In this document: one piece after another, positions 21,089-33,430 of the stretch | Layout of the letters: each line of letters starts with the position of its first letter | Numbering within the stretch: position 1 is the first letter of the stretch | Assembly: GCA_036186865.1 (NCBI GenBank) | Contig: AP025045.1 | Coordinates: 17,535,250 to 17,599,249, forward strand | Reading direction: 5' to 3' | Length of the DNA: 64,000 bases | Source: Eustoma russellianum | Taxonomy: Eukaryota; Streptophyta; Magnoliopsida; Gentianales; Gentianaceae | Made by a program: the position numbers and the translations under genes | Notes under the pieces: generated by a model | Told to the model about the DNA's origin: nothing | The model's database searches: none | Seen by the model: the letters and a program-made list of their open reading frames with translations, nothing else

Positions 21089-22450
21089 TGCAGTAAGCAT
21101 CACCAGAAGGAGGGGGGATTGAATAGTGGTTAACAGAAATTACACTACTACCCTTGGTGAAAATCCCCTTTGAAAATAGAATATGAGACCTCCTCATATT
21201 CAGTACCTGTTTTTGGAAAATTCAAAACTCAGTGTACACAATTCCAAAAATTACGAAACTTTTCTGAAATTAACTTCAATGTCTTGATTAGACTCAGTCC
21301 AAAAATGAGACAAAAATAAAATCGTTAGCTCTTCAAACAAATAAAAAGATTCAGATGGTCAATCTGGACAGAATAATGCTTTACTTTGAAAACTTGTTTC
21401 TCTTTGATTACTCAACCAAAAAGGTTGATCTTTATATCAAAACACTCCTTAGGACGTCTAGTTTATGTTTTCAAAAGGCCCTGACCTTAAACAAATCTTG
21501 ATGAAAACAGAATTCAAGTTTTCTCAAAACTGGTCAGATTGCTGCCAGAATGGAGCAGTTATCTTGCAACGACTGAAAGACTAACTTTTCTTTGCTTAAA
21601 TCAAGTGATTGTTGTTGAAAATTAAAGCTAACAGTGTGAAGCATAACTCCATTGAAAATCATGAATTTTGAAATTAGGTTTTGCTATTTTTTCAAAACGT
21701 GAGAAGTTGTGTGAAATCTGCAGTGAAAACGGGCAGAAAAACAGAAAAGTGAAAAGAAGATAAGAATACCAAAGATTTATGTTGGTTCGGTCAATGTGAC
21801 CTACTCCATTCCTAAGGAACACCTTTTCTTGCATTTCACTATGGTATGAACACAAATACAACAAGAACCAAGCTTGATTCTTGGGTTAAACACCAACCCT
21901 ATTCAAGACTTGGATGATCACCTCTATGCAACTCTTGGTTGCAACACCTTTACCGCCTATTGGTGTAGCCTTATAAATTTAGATATCTTTACAAAAGAGA
22001 CACAAGAGGCATGTGTAGCTACTCAACTAATATCACAAGAACACCTTGGCTACACAAAGAATGAAACAAGAATGAAGAGAAGAAGATAGAAAGACAATGA
22101 GCTTCAACTTTTTGCTCTCAAGTGTATGTTCTTCTTCTTCACATTTGCCTCCTATTTATAGTGTAAAATGGCCCTTGAAGATAAGAACTCCAATGTGTTA
22201 ATGTCTTCATCATCAATGCTTAAATGTCTTCACATCATTGGTTGGCCACATAAACCTCTTGTATACTTGGCAAAATCAAGTAACATAATTGGTTCACCTT
22301 AAATTTCAGCTTGGCCGATTTTTATGTCTTGAAAAATGACTTGGAATTGCTTGAAAAATGAATATAATATGAAGAAAATATGCCACCAAGAAATCCTCAA
22401 CTCTTTGCCATAAGAATAGGTCAAGAGAAGGCCGCCAATTTTGGATAACA
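21089..22450 (-). repeat. Diverged copia-type LTR abutting gypsy gag
   Basis: On the plus strand it runs from TGCAGTAAGCATCACC to TTGGATAACA. Its opening (CACCAGAAGG...GGATTGAATAGTGG) and an internal block (TTGGTTCGGTC...GACCTACTCC, about 21780-21815) parallel the SIRE-like LTRs elsewhere in the window, but the rest differs. The minus strand begins TGTTATCC and ends CTGCA. Flanks GCACC and TCAGC do not match, so either end may have been altered. No internal region of this family is attached. Confidence 0.55.
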
Positions 22451-22455
22451 TCAGC

Positions 22456-22590
22456 TCTAGAAGCAAACTCTCTATCCCTTGGGACAGAGGTATTGTTTGC
22501 CTGACACTTACCCTCCCCAGACCCTAGCGATAGCTTTTGCTATCGTTGGAATATACTGGGTACAAATGATGATGATGATGATGATGGATT
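22456..22590 (+). mobile_element. SINE-like 3' tail (Au-type) with GAT repeats
   Basis: CTCTATCCCTTGGGAC, TTACCCTCCCCAGACCCTAG and ATATACTGGGTAC are followed by six GAT repeats. It is clearly related to the tail at 7241-7385. It abuts the LTR at 22450, and its 5' part is missing or unrecognised. Confidence 0.55.
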
Positions 22591-23155
22591 CAGCCTCATA
22601 ACTGTTGGTTTTCAAATTGAAAATTCCAAGTTGGCAATTTTGCCAACTAGCTTCTTTTTTGTTGGTCCACTTGGTATAAAGTCATAAAATGAATACACCA
22701 TCATTTACACCTGTAAATACACGTTTGGAGGGATGTATATATGTATAAAAACTCATATTTAATGAAGAAAAATCAACAAATGATAGTTGACAAGATTATG
22801 TCAACATATAATATCGAAATTCCCACAATTTCTCCTTATATGTTTTGATGAATTCCACATCAAGGACACCTTCAAATTCTCTGAAAAATGATGATTGAGA
22901 CTCTCCAATAACATATATGAGAAGGTCTTCAAGAAAAAAATAGAATATGACATCACAACCCGTCACATATCCCGCTACCGTCGATAATATCCTCAAATGA
23001 AAGAAATAATAGAAAACCACCAAATAATCTTCAATATAATCATAAATCAACTCCAGAATAAATATAATAAAATACTCAAGAGATTCCTTGAGTAAAAATA
23101 CCAAAACTGCCCTCGGTGGTAAAATGACCAAAATACCCCTAGTGAGAGAAAACTC
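22591..23155. other. Unannotated AT-rich stretch with a palindrome
   Basis: A near-perfect 20-bp palindrome AGTTGGCAATTTTGCCAACT lies at 22630-22649. The remainder includes an open but unrecognised bottom-strand frame (22796-23131, rich in aromatic and hydrophobic residues), which I do not call a gene. The right part (ACCAAAATACCCC-type sequence near 23130) looks like transposon edge sequence. Confidence 0.4.
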
Positions 23156-23557
23156 CAGACTGCACTAGTCTCAGAACTTTATAAGTTTGAATGACTTATC
23201 CTTGTCCAAAAGGGTTGAAACTTGCGCTAAATTAACCTTAAGACGTGTGGTTATGATTCTGGAAAGTTTTGCGATTTTTGAAATTCGTTTACTATTTTTA
23301 CCAACGTGATTAAAAACGACAAACAGTGCTGAAACTGAAAGTAAGTGCTGAAAGTAAATAACACCAGAAATTTTATACTGGTTCGGTTAAAACAACCTAC
23401 TCCGGTCTTCGAGGACACCTTCCTCGGTTAGCACTGATCACAAAACACAAAATAGCACCTTACCACAGGGTTGATGGAGTTACACACCAACTCTAACCCT
23501 TTATAAACCTTGTATGAGAATACAATGATCACGAACACCACCACGTTGCAAGTGCAA
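23156..23557 (-). repeat. Internal fragment of a SIRE-like LTR
   Basis: It matches about 26833-27165 and the same stretch of the other SIRE-like LTRs (CAGACTGCACTAGTCTCAG, CTTATCCTTGTCCAAAAGG, CCTTCCTCGGTTAGCAC), but both LTR ends are missing. It runs directly into copia gag at TGCAA, leaving no 5' LTR or gag start for the old copia. Confidence 0.85.
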
Positions 23558-26362
23558 ATTCATAGAAGATGATTATGTTATCAGGTTCATTAAAGGACTT
23601 AATGAGGAATATGAACCAGTTAAATCACAAGTTCTGCTATCCAGTCCTTTGCCAGATTTGAAAACAACGTTTGCTATGGCAGTTAAATTGGTTGGAAACT
23701 GCATTATTCAGGAGGACATAGTTAGTTTAGTAATAATCTCTCACATATATTGAATGCTAACAGTGTGCCTAGGTATGAAATATTTATACCTAGACCAGGG
23801 AATGTTTATAGTGGAAGTATGAATTGGCAAAGCCTACCGGTAGAGGTGGCAGAGGTAATCAGAAGTATGGAGTTAATAACTCTAAGAGTCCTGTGTGTAC
23901 TTATTGTAATATGTTGGGTCACACAGTTGACAGGTGCTATAGGAAACATAGTTTTCCTCCGGCCTACAAACCTAAGAGGTAGGTAAATTGTGTAGAGAGT
24001 AATCCGTTTCTATACAATCAGACGGATTTTGAGACATATCAAGCCAGTGAATCCATAAATGACAATATTGCTTTGACCCCTGCACCTGTAGCACCTACTT
24101 TGACACATGAACAATATGTACAAGTGATGAGCATGTTGCAAGAGCACAAAGACAGATGAATTTTGGTGAAAGGAAATGTTGCAGAAGACCCAACAAGTCA
24201 CCATGCTATAATGTCAGCTCAACAGATCACTGATTCAGGTAAGTTTCAAGGTAATGTGATGCATAATCATTTATGTATATGGATTCTGGATTCTGGTGCT
24301 ACAGATCACATCTGTTGCTCTCTCTCTCTCTATTTGACTCTTATCATCCTGTCACAAATGTATCAGTCAAGCTACCCAATAATCTCTCCACTTCTGTCAC
24401 ACATATGGGAACAGTAAATGTCAGTCCTACTCTTATATTACACAAAGTGCTATATGTTCCTTCCTTTACCTTTAATCTGATATCACTCAGTAAACTCACT
24501 CATGTTGGGAATATTGATTTGTCATTTCATTCCATTATATGTTACATTCAGGAACATGTCAACAAGAAAATGATTGGTTCAGCTAAGGTGATCTATGGTT
24601 TATACCATCTAATTGGTCAATCCCAGCATGATGTCTCTTCAGTCAGTCCTTGGCAGGCACTAGCAGCCTCTTCTCTTCAGATGCATTTCTTTGGCATTCC
24701 AGGCTAGGCCATCAGTCATCATCCAGAATGCAAGAACTCAGCAAAATAGATCCATCTATTAATTCCAACTTCAATTCTCATTCTTGTTCTGTATGTCCAT
24801 TTGCTAGATAAAAACGTCTACCTTTCCCTACCTCCCATTCTGTTACACACCCTTTTCCCTTATACATATGGATATTTGGGGTCAATACAAACACCCAACC
24901 ATGTATCAGCAACATTATTTTCCTACTATAGTGGATGATCATAATAGATATTGTTGGGTATATTTGATGAAGACAAAATCAGATACCAGAAAAATTATAG
25001 AAAGTTTTTGGAGCTTTGTGAAGACAGAGTTTACCACTAATATAAAAACAATAAGGACTGACAATGGCTTTGAGTTTCAGATGAATTCTTGTTATGCTTC
25101 TAAAGGTATTGTGCATCAAACAAGTGGTGTATATACACCTCAACAAAGTGGAGTAGTTGAGAGAAAACAACAACACATCCTAAATGTTGCAAGGCCCTTA
25201 AACTTCAGTCCAAGGTTCCCATCTCCTACTGGGGCTTCTGTGTTCAACATGCTGTATACTTAATAAATATTTCTCCATCCTCTATGCTATATCACAAAAC
25301 ACCCTATTAGTTACTCTAGAATCATTCCCCTTCTTATTCCAACCTCAGAACCTTTGGCTGCCTATGTTATGCTACTGTCACGCTTCCTACAAAAGACAAA
25401 TTCAGTCCTAGAGCTAGGAAGAGCATATTTCTGGGTCTGTCCCACTGTACCAAGGGCTATATACTGCATGATCTATGTACAAAGGATGTGTTTATATCAA
25501 GAGATGTTGTGTTTGATGAGTTTAAGTTTCCATTTGTTGCTGAATATGTGCCATCCTCTCTTGACCATTCTTCTGCCTGCCCCACTCCTCCCAGCCTCCG
25601 CATTCCTTATCTTTCTATACCTAGTTGTGGCACTGAGACTCACCTCATACCCACTGCCACATTTAGGGGGGCTCACTTTCCCAGCAACACACAGATATTC
25701 AACCATCTCCATCAAGTCAATCCTCTCTAGCCACTTCAACCAACTCTGCACCGGATAATGAACAGTCATACAACAACCAGCACACAGCCTCATCTCCAAT
25801 TTCATCAACCTCGACTTCTTCTTCTATCTAATCGGAATTTTCATCCCATAATTCAGACTACCTGTGAAAAATGATTCAATCTCTATCCCTATCAAATCAA
25901 TCAATATAGAGCTGCCCATTGCAAGACCTCACAGACCAAAGCAGCCACCAGCTTACTTAAAACAATATTACTGTAATGAAATTGCAAAACAAACCAAGAT
26001 AGATCTACACCTTACATACATCTTGGCCAAGGCAATGTACAATCTACTCCATACACTCTGGACAAATACTTTGCTCTTGATCTGCTAACGCCAAAATTCA
26101 AAACATATGCATTGAATGTGAGTGTATGCACAGAACCTAAAACTTATGTAGAAGCAACTGAATCTGTTGAAAGGCAGAAAGTTATGGAGGCTGAGATATC
26201 TGCATTGGAGGATAACAGAACATGGACATTGACGGAGCTGCCACAAGGAAAGAAACCCATAGGATGTAAATGGGTAAATAAGATAAAACACAAAGTGGAT
26301 GGTTCAGTGGAGAGGTATAAAGCTAGGTTGGTAGCCAAGGGCTACACAAAGCATTTGGGGGT
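23558..26362 (+). pseudogene. Old copia element, 5' part: gag, protease, integrase, RT start
   Basis: In order: gag (DDYVIRFIKGLNEEYEPVKS, from 23558), a CCHC zinc knuckle at 23896-23937 (C-T-Y-C-x4-H-x4-C), protease WILDSGATDH at about 24280, a pre-integrase H-Q block near 24700, and integrase 24868-25263 with VDDHNRYCWVYLMKTKSD and VVERKQQ. RT begins near 26170 (EISALEDNRTWTL, GCKWVNKIKHK) and reaches KARLVAKGY. Stops and shifts are frequent. At 26362 the frame is cut by a SIRE-like LTR and resumes at 46853. Confidence 0.85.
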
Positions 26363-27167
26363 TGTAAGATCTGCAAGGTACCACTAGAAGGGGGGGTTTG
26401 AATAGTGGATGTGGAAAATGTAGTTTTTAAAATTGTTTTAAACCAAAAACCTAACTTCTGAAAACAGTTTCAGTTTTCAGAACCAGTTTTGAAACGTTTT
26501 ACAAACTAGGTTGCAGATATTCAAAAATTCTGACATTTGAAGAAAACTTAGTCTCAGATGTTCTGAGTATCTCCTAAAAATTTCAGATTAAAATTCAACC
26601 TCTAACCCCTTGAAAAATTGTTGGTGGTCAGATTGCGAAAATCTGCCAGAAACGGTAGTCTGATTTGAAAAATTAATTCCTATTTATCCGTAACTTCAAA
26701 TGCTCTGAAAATTTAATTAATAACCCCTTATTAGTTGTATTTAATTGGGTTGAAACAGTTTTGAAAAATGCTTTTGGAAAGATAGTCAAATACGTTCAAT
26801 GTCTCAACCTTTGCAAGCCTGAAAATCAGACTGCACTAGTCTCAGAACTTTAGACGTTTGGATGGCTTATCCTTGTCCAAAAGGGTAGAAACTTGCGCCA
26901 AATTAACCTTAAGATGTGTGCCTATGATTCTGGAAATTTTTGTGATTTTTGAAATTCGTTTACTATTTTCAATAACGTGATGAAAAACGATACACAGTGC
27001 TGAAACTGAAAGTAAGTGCTGAAAGTAAATAACACCAGGAATTTTATACTGGTTCGGTTAAAACAACCTACTCTAGTCTTCGAGGACACCTTCCTCGGTT
27101 AGAACTAATCACAAAACACAAAGAACACCTTACCACACAGATTTGATGGAGTTACACACCAACTCCC
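26363..27167 (-). repeat. Outer element 3' LTR, first segment
   Basis: It begins TGTAAGATCTGC and matches the start of the LTR at 43849. It stops at CTCCC (27163-27167), where the inner element is inserted, and resumes at 36925. Confidence 0.92.
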
Positions 27168-28564
27168 TGTAGGATCTGCAAGGCACCACTAGAAGGGGGG
27201 GGGTTGAATAGTTGGTACGGAAAGTGTGGTTTTTAAAATTGTTTAAAACCAAAAACTCAACTTCTGAATACAGATTCTGTTTTCAGGACCAGTTTTAAAA
27301 TGTTTTTAAAACTAGGTTGTAGGTCTTCAAAAATTCTGAAAATTTGAGAGAACTTAGACTCAGATGTTATGAGTGTCTCCTAAAAATTTCAGATTTAAAT
27401 TCAACCTTTAACCCCTTCAAAAATTGTTGGTGGTCAGATTGCACGAATCTGACAGAAACGGTAGACTGTTTTGAAAAATTTATTCCTATTTGTACTTAAC
27501 TCCAATTGCTCTGAAACTTTAACCACTAACCCCTTATATGTTTTTTTTAAATGGGTTGAAACAGCTTTGAAAAATTCTTTCGGGAAGTTAGTCAAATACA
27601 CTCAAAGTCTCAACCTTTGCAAGCCTGAAAATCAGACTGCACTAGTCTCAGAACTTTGGATGTTTGATTGACTTATACTTATCCGAAAGGGTTGAAACTT
27701 GTGCCAAATTAACCCTAAGACGTGTGGCTATGATTCTGAAATTTTCGTAATTTTTAAAAAACGTTTACTATTTTTACGAACGTAATCAAAAAGGGTAAAC
27801 AGTGCTGAAACATATATAAGTGCTGAAAGTAAATGTCACCAAAATTTTATACTGGTACGGTTATAAACAACCTACTCCAGTCTTCGAGAAACACCTTCCT
27901 CGGTTCACACTAGTCACACAACACAAATACACCTTACCACAGGGTTGATGGAGTTACACACCAACTCCAACCCTTTACAAACCTTGTATTATGAATACAA
28001 TTACGCACGAACACCACCACCTTGCAAGAATGAAGATTGATCACACCTTGATCAATCTTTTACAATGATATAGAATGTCTGGTGGTCTAAGATAAGCCTA
28101 TTCAAGAATATGAATGTAAGTACAATAGGCTTTTAGAAGAAAGAAAGAAAGAGAGTGTAGTAGAAGAGAGCTAGGCGCTTTTATCACTTGAATTTGCAAT
28201 GCTTGTTCTTGTCTATGTTTTGCTTCTTCCTTTCCTTTTAACCACCTTGGCCGTCCCCCCTATAGGTCCTTCTTCTCTTGAAAATTATCTTCTAAGTCCT
28301 TGGGAGAATGTGTGGCATCATTGTGACATGATCTTGCTTACTTGGCACCTCCTCATTGGATAATCAGTTAACTTTTGCTTACTTGGCACTCATTGATTGG
28401 TTGAATGTTGTCATCATTTGATGACTTGGAAAATCTGAGAATTCCACTAAAAACATGTGCCAAAATCATCATAAAATAGTTGCCATAACTCATAAGATTA
28501 CCACATAAATTAAGCAAGGTAATTTCTCCACAAATTAAAAAAATTCGGCCATAAAGAATACTTG

Positions 28565-28919
28565 ACATGCTGAAATTTCAGCATGTGATACATGGTGATA
28601 TAATTCAAATTACTTCCAAATTTTCATTGATTTTTCTTTTAAAATAAATCACCAATTAGTAGAAAATATTCTCATCATTTTTGGAAATGAAATTGGACAC
28701 TAATATGGCCAAGAATTCGGCCAAGATGCATACAACACATGCTGAAATTTTTCAGCATGTGTGATATTCAAGATATCACACTTTATGAATTCATATCTTA
28801 TTCAAATTACTTCCAATTCTTCTTCCAATTGATCACATGTTTCAAGACACAAATATAGGCTAATTAATGGTGAAAATCGGCCAGCCTAGTATACACATGC
28901 TGAAATTTTCAGCATGTGT
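28565..28919 (-). repeat. Triple palindrome module, inner 3' LTR
   Basis: Three palindromes of arm ACATGCTGAAA and its complement lie at about 28565, 28737 and 28894. Each has a TCGGCCA motif 15-25 bp to its left. They are about 155-175 bp apart inside an imperfect tandem repeat of that length. Confidence 0.85.
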
Positions 28920-29650
28920 TTCAAATAAGATAAAGTTTGAAACATTACCTTTTGCTTCTTTCTTTAAATCACCAACATTGGATGATTGATTCTTGACCAA
29001 TCAATATGCCAACAAGGCTCCACATAGGCTTCATCACAGCTGTAGGGCGTGTATCAATGTATAACATATGCTGAATTTTATTTTTGCAAACTTTGTAAAA
29101 TAGTGCACATTTAATAATACACACATGTTATATTCCAATCAGCCCTTAATTTAATTTTCTAGAACACTTTAAGATGTATGAATATGTAAAAATGTCTAGA
29201 TATGTGTCATATGATGTGCCAAAAATGTTCCATGTTTGTGTACGTAGAAAACCGAATTTTCGATGTTTATCGATTACCCGATTTTTCTCTAATTAAATTC
29301 CAACTTTTTGCACATGTTATGTATATTATGTTACACATAATATACATAATATAAACTTTAATATTCAGCTTATAAGGCTGATTAAAATGCGCCATTTGCA
29401 TGTGCAAAATTAAATTGGAATCTCCACAATTTGGCCTTAATGTGGGGTGATTTGTGTGTGCCAACATGGAATGATTTTATGGCTGGAAAAACATCATAGG
29501 CACGAAAATTATAATGATTTTTGAGGTGTAGGGGCTGCCATCTATTTATGGCAAGTACGTGACACGTTGGCGAAGTTTCGGTATTCGTCGATACGACAAT
29601 TTTGGTTTAGAACCTTTTAACGTGTCGTATTTAATTTGTCATCACCATGA

Positions 29651-29670
29651 CTTATATCATATGATATAAG
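29651..29670. repeat. Perfect 20-bp palindrome conserved in all five LTR copies
   Basis: CTTATATCATATGATATAAG. The same 20 bases occur at 36395-36414, 38631-38650, 46348-46367 and 56498-56517. Confidence 0.95.
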
Positions 29671-29794
29671 ACCTGAATATACTCATAAATATGAGTTAAG
29701 TATGATGGTGTGACGTTAACGTACGTACGTAAAATATATAACGTGTCGGTAGTACGTTGGAATGCATGTGTATGTGCCTTTTTCAAAAAATCTG

Positions 29795-29797
<3 letters not shown>

Positions 29798-29834
<37 letters not shown>
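29798..29834. repeat. AT dinucleotide run in LTR
   Basis: An uninterrupted AT/TA run. The corresponding site in the partner LTR (36540-36563) is shorter and interrupted, so it has changed length since insertion. Confidence 0.9.
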
Positions 29835-29835
<1 letters not shown>

Positions 29836-30187
29836 CCGTGTATATGTGGGTAAATGAGGAGGAGGAGACTTTCCTTTCTTAGTCTTGTTGCCTTTGTGCC
29901 TTGTCCAAATGTAGCTTCCTTTAATGAACTACTTAGTTTAATTAACTAAGTACTTCACTTAATGAACTAGTTTAGTTCATTAATGGTGGCACCTGAAAAT
30001 AGTATAAACACAACAAATGTTCGCCATTTGATGTAAGCTTTAAAGCGTCATGGCTGTTAGTACGGCAACATTAATAATGAATATAAAGGCAAGTAATATG
30101 CAATATATCATGCACATTTATCTCACACATTTTTAAGCTCATTTAAATCATATATTTTGAAATCACTCAAACCCCTTTTTCTCTACA

Positions 30188-30200
30188 ATCTCCCCCTTTT
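30188..30200 (-). promoter_or_regulatory. Polypurine tract of the inner element
   Basis: The minus strand reads AAAAGGGGGAGAT immediately before the 3' LTR. Confidence 0.8.
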
Positions 30201-30404
30201 GATGATTTTCAAAATAACCTATACACATGATTTAAATCCTATCGCTCCCCCTTAATCATGCATAAATTCAAAATTTGAATTTTAAATTTCAAAACCGCCC
30301 CCTTGATTTATGCAATCAGTATCTTCTCCCCCTTAAATTCTTTCTCCCCCTTTATTTTGGAAAGTAAATCAAAAGATGTATGTAAATAAGGAAAGAGAAT
30401 CAAA

Positions 30405-33400
30405 TCAAATCATATCAGCAGAAATCATGCCTAATTTAGAACGAAGAGATTCGTATGTGTCTTGATTTAAGGCTTTAGTGAAAATATCCGCTACTTGTGC
30501 CTCTGTGCGTACGTGATCTATGACAATATTACCATTATTTACGTGATCACGAAGAAAGTGGTAGTACTTCTATATGCTTGGCCTTAGAGTGTAACACGGG
30601 GTTTTTAGACAGTTAATTGCACTCATACTATCACAATATATAGGAATTTTATTTACGGTAATTCCAAAGTCCGAGAGTTGTTGTTTTATCCAAACAACTG
30701 TGTGCAGCAAAGGCTAAGTGCCATGTACTCAGCCTCAGTAGTGGACAAAGCAACGCTTGCTTGCTTTTTGGAAAACCATGAAATGAGTGAGTTTCCTATA
30801 AATTGGCAAGTGCCACTCGTGCTCTTCCTATCTATTTTACAGCCACCATAATCTGCATCAGTATAAGCATGTAAATTAAATTCGGAATCTTATCGTACCA
30901 AATTCCTAAGGTGGGCGTGTGCTTAATATCGGAATATTCTTTTTACCCATTATAGTGAGACACCTTAGGTTGACTTTGAAAACGTGCACACATGCATACA
31001 CTGAACATGATATAGGCCTACTAGCAGTAAGATATAGCAAAGAACCAATCATAGATCTATATAAGGCATTATCAAAATCTTTACCATGTTCATCTTTGTC
31101 CAATTTAGTAGTGACACTCATAGGGGTGGGGGATGGTTTCAAATTTTCAAAGTTGAACTTTTTAATCATGTCATTTATATATTTAGCTTGACTTATGTGA
31201 ATGCCTTTACTCGTTTGCTTAATCTGCAAGCCAAGAAAATAGTTAAGTTCACCTACCATAGACATTTCAAATTCGGATTTCATGCAATTTTCAAAATCTT
31301 CAACAAGTCTATGTGAGGTAGAACCGAAAATAATGTCATCAATGTAGATTTGAATAATAAGTAAATCCGATTTATCTTGTTTCAAAAATAGTGTACTATC
31401 TATAGTACCTCGTTTAAAATCATTTTCTAAAAGGAAAGTAGCAAAACGATCATACCATGCTCTAGGTGCTTGCTTTTAGTGTATAGTGCCTTCTTTAGTT
31501 TGTACACGTGATCGGGATGTTTCAAATCTTCAAAACCGGGTGGTTGCTTCACGTATACCTCTTCTTGTATAAATCCATTTAGGAATGCACTTTTTACGCC
31601 CATTTGATACAATTTGAATTCTTTCATGCAAGCAATGGCAAGTAAGAGTCGTATAGCTTCTAAACGTGCTACGGGTGCAAATGTTTCATCGTAGTCAATT
31701 CCTTGTTGATTATAGCCTTGTGCTACAAGTCTAGCTTTATTTCTAACGTCCTTTCCTTCTTCATTCATTTTATTCTAAACACCCACTTTGTGCCTATTAT
31801 GGTCTTATCTTGTGGTCGTGGCACTAAATCCCATACATCATTTCTAACGAATTGATTAAGCTCATCATGCATAGCATCAATCCAAGAAGAATCACTCAAA
31901 GCATCATGCACATTTTTGGGTTCAATTTCGGAAATCATAGCATGAAATTGATTTATTTCATCCGAAGTTATTCTTCTACGTGGTCGCACACCGTGAGTGA
32001 TGTCGCCTATAATGAGATCATGTGGGTGATCTCTATGCCATCTTGGTTGATTATTTTCTATATTATCATGCATTTCTAGGTGATCATGCATTTCTAGTGT
32101 GTCATTCATGTCATGCATATCAAATGTACCATCATCTTCATTCAACAGGGTTTCAATTCAAAGTCATCATATTCTTTATCTTTATCAATCTCACCAAATT
32201 CATTAAACTTCACATGAATAGATTCTATGATTTGTCTAGTGAGAGGATCTAAAATAGAATAGCCAACAAAAATGCATTCAATTGATTTGGATTCAAATTT
32301 ATCTAAATTATCTTTTGTATTTAAAACAAAACATTTGCATCCAAACACACGAAAATAGTCAATCTTAGGCATGCGATCATTCAATATCTCATAAGGCGTC
32401 TTGTTTATTTTCTTTCTAATAGACAAGCGATTTACTATGTAGCATGCACAATTTACGGCTTCCCCACAGAAATCTAGGCAATTTATTTTCGCATAACATA
32501 GTCCTAGCATTTCTTGTAATGTTCGATTCTTTCTTTCTACTACTCCATTTAATTGTGGAGTTCTAGGTGGCGAAAACTCATGCTTGATTCCTTTTTCTTC
32601 GCAAAATGAAATCATATCTTGTTTTTAAATTCACCGCCTCTATCGCTTCTTATCTTTTTCACATTGACACCGTATTGATTTTCAAGTTGTTTGATTAATT
32701 TCGCAATCTCAATGGCACTATCATCCTTATGTGCAAAAATAAAGTCCAAGTATAACGAGAAAAATCATCAACAATCACGCATGCATAGTGGCGCCCACCA
32801 AGGCTTGTAGTGCGACTAGGACCAAACAAATCAATGTGTAATAGTTCTAAGACTCTAGTCGTGCTTATTTCATTCTTAGGCTTAAGTGACTCACGTGTTG
32901 TTTGCCTTTTATGCAAGATTCACACAACTGAAAGTTGTCTAAATCAAGTGTAGGCAATCCTCGTACTAGGTTCTTTCGTTGGAGTTTTTCTAGTGTGGAA
33001 ATACCAATGTGTCCTAAACGTCTATACATTTACATTAGGTTCGTTTGACATAAAGCACTTAACTTTAGCGTCTACCATATCATCCATAGAAAGCGTAAAG
33101 ATGTTACCTTCTCTTTCCTTTTAAAACGGTTTCTCCATTTTTATTTATTATATTGCAATAAGGGTGAGTGAAACACACATCAAAGCCATTGTCAATAAAT
33201 TGAGAAATGCTAAGAAGATTGTAAGATAAGTTGCTTACCAAATAGACGTTGGAGATTTGAAGAGTGCTTGGATTTCCTATCGTACCTTTTCCGATGATCT
33301 TGCCTTCGTTGTTGTCTCCAAAGGTCACGGATCCGCCTTTTGTGACCTTCTTTAATTTTGTGAACAAGCTCGGGTCACCCGTCATGTGCCTCGAGCACCA

Positions 33401-33430
33401 CTGTCAAGGAACCACTTTATAGATGTATCT
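30405..33430 (-). pseudogene. pol of the inner SIRE-like element
   Basis: On the minus strand, in order: protease with W-F-L-D-S-G and a one-base loss directly after the active site (about 33400), HMTGD, pre-integrase, integrase (32916-32150, GVVERKNRTLQEM), then RT with NKARLVAQGYNQ, AFLNGFIQEEVYVKQPPGF and a YIDD catalytic box (about 31340). RNase H ends in QVADIFTKALNQ and stops at 30405. Compared with the other copies it lacks a short block in the integrase C-terminus (near 32265) and has shifts near 32145, 31430, 31040 and 30700. It is inactive. Confidence 0.88.

Larger units (their letters stand above)
27168..30187 (-). repeat. Inner element 3' LTR (3020 bp)
   Basis: TGTAGGATCTGC to CTCTACA. 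It contains the triple palindrome module (28565-28919), a 20-bp perfect palindrome (29651-29670), a long AT run and a palindromic U3 cluster (29921-29985). Confidence 0.93.

Noticed and set aside
22796..23131. 111-codon minus-strand frame with aromatic and hydrophobic residues
   Set aside because: AT-rich, no known motif, no splice or promoter evidence; left unannotated.
28565..28919. Evenly spaced palindromic repeats resembling a CRISPR array
   Set aside because: The sequence is plant nuclear DNA, the spacing is 155-175 bp, the spacers are themselves repeats and there are no cas genes.
30188..30404. Possible env-like gene downstream of pol, as in some SIRE elements
   Set aside because: Only about 215 bp separates the pol stop from the LTR in the inner copy, so there is no room for one.
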